A stretch of 21,517 nt of DNA, from assembly GCA_964551475.1 (NCBI GenBank), contig CAZKCI010000038.1, forward strand, positions 1-21,517, written 5' to 3'. The position numbers were made by a program, and so were the translations under genes. Under the pieces are notes generated by a model that made no database searches, had not been told where the DNA came from, and saw only the letters and a list, made by a program, of their open reading frames with translations. Source of the stretch: CAZKCI01 sp964551475 (GTDB lineage Bacteria > Auribacterota > Erginobacteria > Erginobacterales > CAZKCI01). Positions 18,142 to 21,517 of this stretch are shown here, piece by piece; position 1 is the stretch's first letter; each line of letters begins with the position of its first letter.

Positions 18142-20571
18142 TTATCTCGTGACCGGCACGTCCGAGGACCCGCCGAAGTAGACGCGGGTGATATTGCGGA
18201 CCGACCACATCCCGTCCGCGTAGCGGAAGATCCCGATGTCGTCGGCGCCGTCGCCGTCGTAGTCGCCGGGGAAGGGTACGCTGGGGCTGCCGCCGAAATA
18301 GGCCGAGGTGAAGTCGCGGATCCGCCAGAGGCCGTTGGAGGGGCGGAAGATCGCCGCCTCGAAGACCCCGTCGCCGTTGTAGTCGCCCGGCACCGGGTTG
18401 TCGGTCGAAGCCCCCAGGTAGATGCGGGTGAGGTTCCGGACCGCCCACAGGCCGTCGCTCTTGTAGATGGCGAGGTCGAAGACGTCGTCGTCGTCATAGA
18501 AACCCGGGACGGGATAGTCCGTCGAACCTCCGAAGTAAATCCGTGTGAGGTCCTTCACCGCCCACAAGCCCTGCGAGCGACGGTAGAGGCCGAAGTCGGC
18601 CGCGCCGTCGCCGTTGTAGTCGCCGGGGCGGATGAAGTCGTTGAGCACGCCGAAGTAGATGCGTGTGATGTCCCGGACCGCCCAGAGGTTTTCGCTCCCC
18701 CGGAAGATGGAGAAGTCGGTGATGCCGTCGCCGTCGTAGTCGGCGGGGACGGGCTGATCGAGCGAGTTGCCGAGGTAGATCCGCGTGACGTTCCTCACCG
18801 ACCACATCCCGGTGGACGGCCGGTAGAGGACGATGTCGGATGTGCCGTCGCCGTCGAAGTCGGTGTGGTAGTTGTTGCGTGTCACCGGACCCGGCGTCGG
18901 CGTCCCTTCAAGCAGAGGCGTATGCGTCGGCTCAGGGCTGAAAGGTGTTTTGGTCGGCTCAGGAACGAAAGGCGTATTCGTGGGAACGGGGACGATCGGC
19001 GTCAGTGTCGGTTCGGGTGTCTGCGCCGGCGTGAGTGTCGGTAGGGGCGTCGGCGTCCCGGGAATGGGGGAAGGAGTGGGGACGGGAGTGGTGAACTGGA
19101 AGCGGGAGAAGAAAGCCTCGTCCTGACCGGCCGAGCTGTTGTTCGAGGGTTGGAAGGGGTTCGCAGTGGGGAATTCATAGGACTGCGTCGTCCCCGCCAC
19201 GAAGGCTCTTCCCTCTACGTCGACTGTGACGAAGTTCCCCTTGTCCGCATCCTCGCCGCCCAGATACGTGGAGTAGGCGAGCGACGATCCTGAAGGGGAG
19301 AGGGCGACGAGGTAGGCGTCGAAGTCGCCGGTGGTCAATGACGAGAAGGTCGCCTGGTAGGAGTTCAATGTCGGGAAATCGATGGACAAGGAATTCCCCG
19401 TGAGGAGGATACGTCCGGCCGAATCAAGCGCGAGACTGTAAGCGATGTCGGCGCCGGATCCTCCGACGTATGTGGAAAAGAGGAGTGCCGAACCAGCCGA
19501 GGAGAACTTGATCGCCAGGGCGTCGTTGGAGCCGGCGTTACTCGCCTGGAAGGGGTTCACAGTAGGGAAGGCGGTGGCGTAGGTATTGCCGCAGATGTAG
19601 GCGCAGTAAGATCCGTCGGCGACGATGGACATGGCGTATTCCAGGCTGCTGGTCCCGAGATAGGTCGAATAGTCGAATGCACTGCCGATGGAATTGATGC
19701 GGGCGACGAAGATGTCGGTCGAGCCGGCGTTCGATCCCTGGTAGGCGTTGACCAGGGGGAAATTGGTGGAGGTGGTGGTCCCGGTGATGTAGACGCGTTT
19801 CTGGCCGTCGATGGCTATGTCGTGGCAGTTCTCGTCTTTGGTTCCGCCCAGATAGGTGGAGTAATAGAGTGAAGAGCCGTCGGAGTTGAAGACAGTGACG
19901 AAGCAGTCGTAGGCAGGGCCGTCGGAGGCGTTGTTGAACTGGATGGCGTCCTGGACGGGGAAGTTTTGAGAACGGGTGTAGCCGGCGACGTAGGCCCGGC
20001 CGGCCGTGTCAATCGCGAGTCCCGCTCCGTGGCTGGTGGTATCGGATGTGCCATCGTGGTTGTCTCCACCCAGGAATGTCGAGTAGATCAGGGTGGAGCC
20101 AGTGGAGGAGAGTTTGAAGAGATAGGCGTCGGTGTAGGCAGCGCTGGTGCCCGGGTTGAAGGCCGCCTGATAGGCGTTCAGCGTGGGGAAGTTCCCTGAA
20201 GCGGTGTTGCCCGCCACGTAGATGTCGCGGTTGGCGTCGACGGCGATGTCATTGCCGTTGTCGACTCCGTACCCGCCGAGATAGGTGGAGAAGATCATCG
20301 CTGAACCAGTGGACGTTAATTTGGCCGCATAAACGTCGTATTGCCCGTTCATCGTGCTCTGGTAAGCGCCGAGCACGGGAAAATCTGCGGAGCTAGTGTC
20401 GCCCACGAGATAAATGCCGCCGACGGAATCGAAGGCCAGCGCTTTCCCCCGGTCGTGCAAACTACCGCCGAGGAATGTTGAATACTCGAGGCTGAGTGTC
20501 TGGGCGAAAAGGGGCGTCGTGAGTGCGGCGAGTGCCATCGCCACAACGGCGGCGGGAAACATCTTCTTCAT
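18142..20571 (-). CDS. Secreted SBBP beta-propeller protein with FG-GAP/VCBS-like repeats
   Basis: An 809-residue secreted protein. Signal peptide: MKKMFPAAVVAMALAALTTP, then Leu-Phe-Ala-Gln. Seven SBBP-type repeats (about 25-485) each begin with a YSTYLGG-like strand (EYSTFLGG, FSTYLGG, YSTFLGG, YSTYLGG, YSTYLGT, FSTYVGG, YSTYLGG), consistent with a closed seven-bladed propeller. A Thr/Pro linker (about 488-555, TPTP-rich) leads to six repeats of about 40 residues with DYDGDGxxD calcium-type loops and the phrase LWAVRNLTRIYFGG. In the fourth repeat the loop is degenerate (FYDDDDVFD). It is probably a cell-surface or extracellular protein; no sorting signal or enzymatic domain is seen. ATG 20571 has GGGGAGGAG 9 bp upstream and an extended -10 promoter. 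Function unknown. Confidence 0.88.
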   Translation of the reverse strand: MKKMFPAAVVAMALAALTTPLFAQTLSLEYSTFLGGSLHDRGKALAFDSVGGIYLVGDTSSADFPVLGAYQSTMNGQYDVYAAKLTSTGSAMIFSTYLGGYGVDNGNDIAVDANRDIYVAGNTASGNFPTLNAYQAAFNPGTSAAYTDAYLFKLSSTGSTLIYSTFLGGDNHDGTSDTTSHGAGLAIDTAGRAYVAGYTRSQNFPVQDAIQFNNASDGPAYDCFVTVFNSDGSSLYYSTYLGGTKDENCHDIAIDGQKRVYITGTTTSTNFPLVNAYQGSNAGSTDIFVARINSIGSAFDYSTYLGTSSLEYAMSIVADGSYCAYICGNTYATAFPTVNPFQASNAGSNDALAIKFSSAGSALLFSTYVGGSGADIAYSLALDSAGRILLTGNSLSIDFPTLNSYQATFSSLTTGDFDAYLVALSPSGSSLAYSTYLGGEDADKGNFVTVDVEGRAFVAGTTQSYEFPTANPFQPSNNSSAGQDEAFFSRFQFTTPVPTPSPIPGTPTPLPTLTPAQTPEPTLTPIVPVPTNTPFVPEPTKTPFSPEPTHTPLLEGTPTPGPVTRNNYHTDFDGDGTSDIVLYRPSTGMWSVRNVTRIYLGNSLDQPVPADYDGDGITDFSIFRGSENLWAVRDITRIYFGVLNDFIRPGDYNGDGAADFGLYRRSQGLWAVKDLTRIYFGGSTDYPVPGFYDDDDVFDLAIYKSDGLWAVRNLTRIYLGASTDNPVPGDYNGDGVFEAAIFRPSNGLWRIRDFTSAYFGGSPSVPFPGDYDGDGADDIGIFRYADGMWSVRNITRVYFGGSSDVPVTR

Positions 20572-20614
20572 TGTTGCATTCTCCTCCCCGACAAGCGGGA
20601 TTCAATAAGCGCGC

Positions 20615-20623
20615 ATTATACCA
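20615..20623 (-). promoter_or_regulatory. Extended -10 promoter for the SBBP gene
   Basis: The minus strand reads TGGTATAAT: a perfect -10 hexamer (20615-20620) preceded by the TGn extension. No good -35 box is seen at the expected distance. Transcription would start about 36 nt before ATG 20571. Confidence 0.6.
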
Positions 20624-20628
20624 GAAGT

Positions 20629-21095
20629 TTAGCTTCGCATCTCCCAATGCGACGTTCGAGTCGGTGTTGGCGCGATTGTAGGCCCGATCTGGGATCGGGC
20701 GTGGCGGGCCTTGGCGCCGGTTCACAGAACCGGCCTACAATCGTGCCGAAGGCATTGTCTGTGGTGTGTAGGCCCGATCTGTGATCGGGCGTGGCGGGCC
20801 TTGGCGCCGGTTCACAGAACCGGCCTACAATCGTGCCGGAGGCGTGGTCTGCGGTGTGTAGGCCAGATCTGTGATCGGGCGTGGCGGGCCTTGGCGCCGG
20901 TTCGCAGAACCGGCCTACAAGCGTGCCGAAGGCGTGGTCTATGGTGTGTAGGCCCGATCTGTGATCGGGCGTGGCGGGCCTTGGCGCCGGTTCACAGAAC
21001 CGGCCTACAATCGTTCCGAAGGCATTGTCTGTGGTGTGTAGGCCCGATCTGTGATCGGGCGTCCTGGCCGCCGGTTCACGGAACCGGCCTGCAAT
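20629..21095 (+). repeat. 90-bp tandem array of three-way-junction palindromic elements
   Basis: After the flank shared with 17318-17362, the unit GTAGGCCCGATCTGTGATCG and onward starts at 20678, 20768, 20858, 20948 and 21038, exactly 90 bp apart, the last unit being shortened. Each unit has outer ends TGTAGG/CCTACA, hairpin 1 (CCCGATC/GATCGGG) and hairpin 2 (CCGGTT/AACCGG), then a 23-24-bp linker around GTGCCGAAGGC. It fills nearly all of the 531-bp gap between the SBBP gene and aroA. Open frames through it have a strict 30-residue periodicity and are not genes. Confidence 0.93.
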
Positions 21096-21102
21096 TTGTG
21101 TT

Positions 21103-21517
21103 TTAATGTCTTTGCGGCAATTTCAAAAAGAGGTCGAAGAAGGTCGGGAAGGTCTTGGAGACGCAACCGGGGTCCTGGATCACGATACCCGGCACCTTGA
21201 GTCCGACCAGAGAGAAGGCCATCGCGATTCGGTGGTCTCGATAGGTCTCGATCCGGGCCCCGCGGAGTTTTCCCCCCTTGACGACGATCCCGTCGGCAAG
21301 CTCCTCCGCCATCCCGCCGACCCGCCGGATTTCCGTAGCCATCGCCCGGATGCGGTCGGACTCCTTGAAGCGGAGGTTGGCGACGTTCACGATCCGGGTC
21401 GGGCCGGGGACGAAGAGGGCGGCCGCCGCCAGCGTGGGGACCAGGTCGGGCATGTCGTTCAGGTCGACCTCGATCCCGCGGACGATCGGACCCTCCACTT
21501 CCGTCCCGTCTGTCCCC
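21103..21517 (-). CDS. aroA: 3-phosphoshikimate 1-carboxyvinyltransferase (EPSP synthase), C-terminal part
   Basis: EPSP synthase of the shikimate pathway, which transfers enolpyruvyl from PEP to shikimate-3-phosphate in the cytoplasm. Only the last 138 codons are in the window; the frame is open to base 21517, so the GTG at 21498 is not the start. Diagnostic motifs are DLNDMPDLVPTLA, LRFKESDRI (the catalytic-site Lys-Glu-Ser-Asp-Arg), ETYRDHRIAMAFSL and DPGCVSKTFPTFFDLF. The stop TAA (21103-21105) is 8 bp from the end of the 90-bp repeat array, which leaves no room for a separate terminator. Confidence 0.96.
   Translation of the reverse strand, partial: GTDGTEVEGPIVRGIEVDLNDMPDLVPTLAAAALFVPGPTRIVNVANLRFKESDRIRAMATEIRRVGGMAEELADGIVVKGGKLRGARIETYRDHRIAMAFSLVGLKVPGIVIQDPGCVSKTFPTFFDLFLKLPQRH

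Noticed and set aside
20678..21095. CRISPR-like array
   Set aside because: The period is regular, but the 23-24-bp linkers are nearly identical rather than unique spacers, the repeats are internally palindromic over about 67 bp, and no cas gene is near.
20711..21106. 131-residue frame with 30-residue repeats (VHRTGLQSCRRR type)
   Set aside because: A 90-bp DNA period divisible by three makes repeats in any frame. There is no ribosome-binding site, and the DNA stems, not codons, explain the conservation.

Overview
The window is GC-rich, gene-dense bacterial DNA. It encodes a Tol-Pal envelope machine, lipoboxes and secreted proteins with cleavable signal peptides, so the organism is a diderm (Gram-negative type) bacterium. 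Intergenic gaps are packed with many unrelated families of small palindromic and tandem repeats. One secreted protein joins an SBBP-type beta-propeller, a Pro/Thr linker and FG-GAP/VCBS-like repeats. This combination looks to me like an uncultivated candidate-phylum lineage (Omnitrophota/Auribacterota/PVC-like). That placement is inference with low confidence; no rRNA or phylogenetic marker settles it.

Layout. (1) 1-5061, plus strand: the 3' part of a dipeptide/oligopeptide ABC permease (dppB type), its partner dppC, a UvrD/PcrA/Rep helicase that starts one base after dppC, and a membrane-anchored NodB-type polysaccharide deacetylase. (2) 5142-11830, minus strand, read right to left: tolQ, tolR, a short TolA-like protein without a C-terminal domain, a full TolA/TonB-type protein, tolB, pal, a coiled-coil LysM lipoprotein in the place usually held by cpoB/ybgF, and a DUF502 membrane protein. 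A good sigma70-type promoter lies before tolQ and a weaker one before pal. (3) 12053-13951, minus strand: a soluble REC-PAS-HisKA-HATPase-REC hybrid kinase. (4) 14168-17288, plus strand: three tandem paralogous proteins of about 340 residues with a pol-beta-type nucleotidyltransferase motif. Their promoter has the same hexamers and spacing (TTGACA-N17-TAGTAT) as the divergent kinase promoter, and a 22-bp direct repeat lies between the two. (5) 17497-18066: a stand-alone pyruvate-kinase C-terminal (alpha/beta) domain protein, followed by a strong bidirectional terminator. (6) 18142-20571, minus strand: the secreted SBBP/FG-GAP protein. (7) 20629-21095: a 90-bp-period tandem array of three-way-junction palindromic elements. 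(8) 21103-21517, minus strand: the C-terminal part of aroA.

The two most unusual things are the three-gene nucleotidyltransferase-like cluster with its divergent kinase, and the repeat landscape. At least nine repeat families are visible. Many abut, contain or even supply the stop codons of neighbouring genes, and one (5154-5219) shows compensatory base changes in its two half-units, which supports a selected stem structure.
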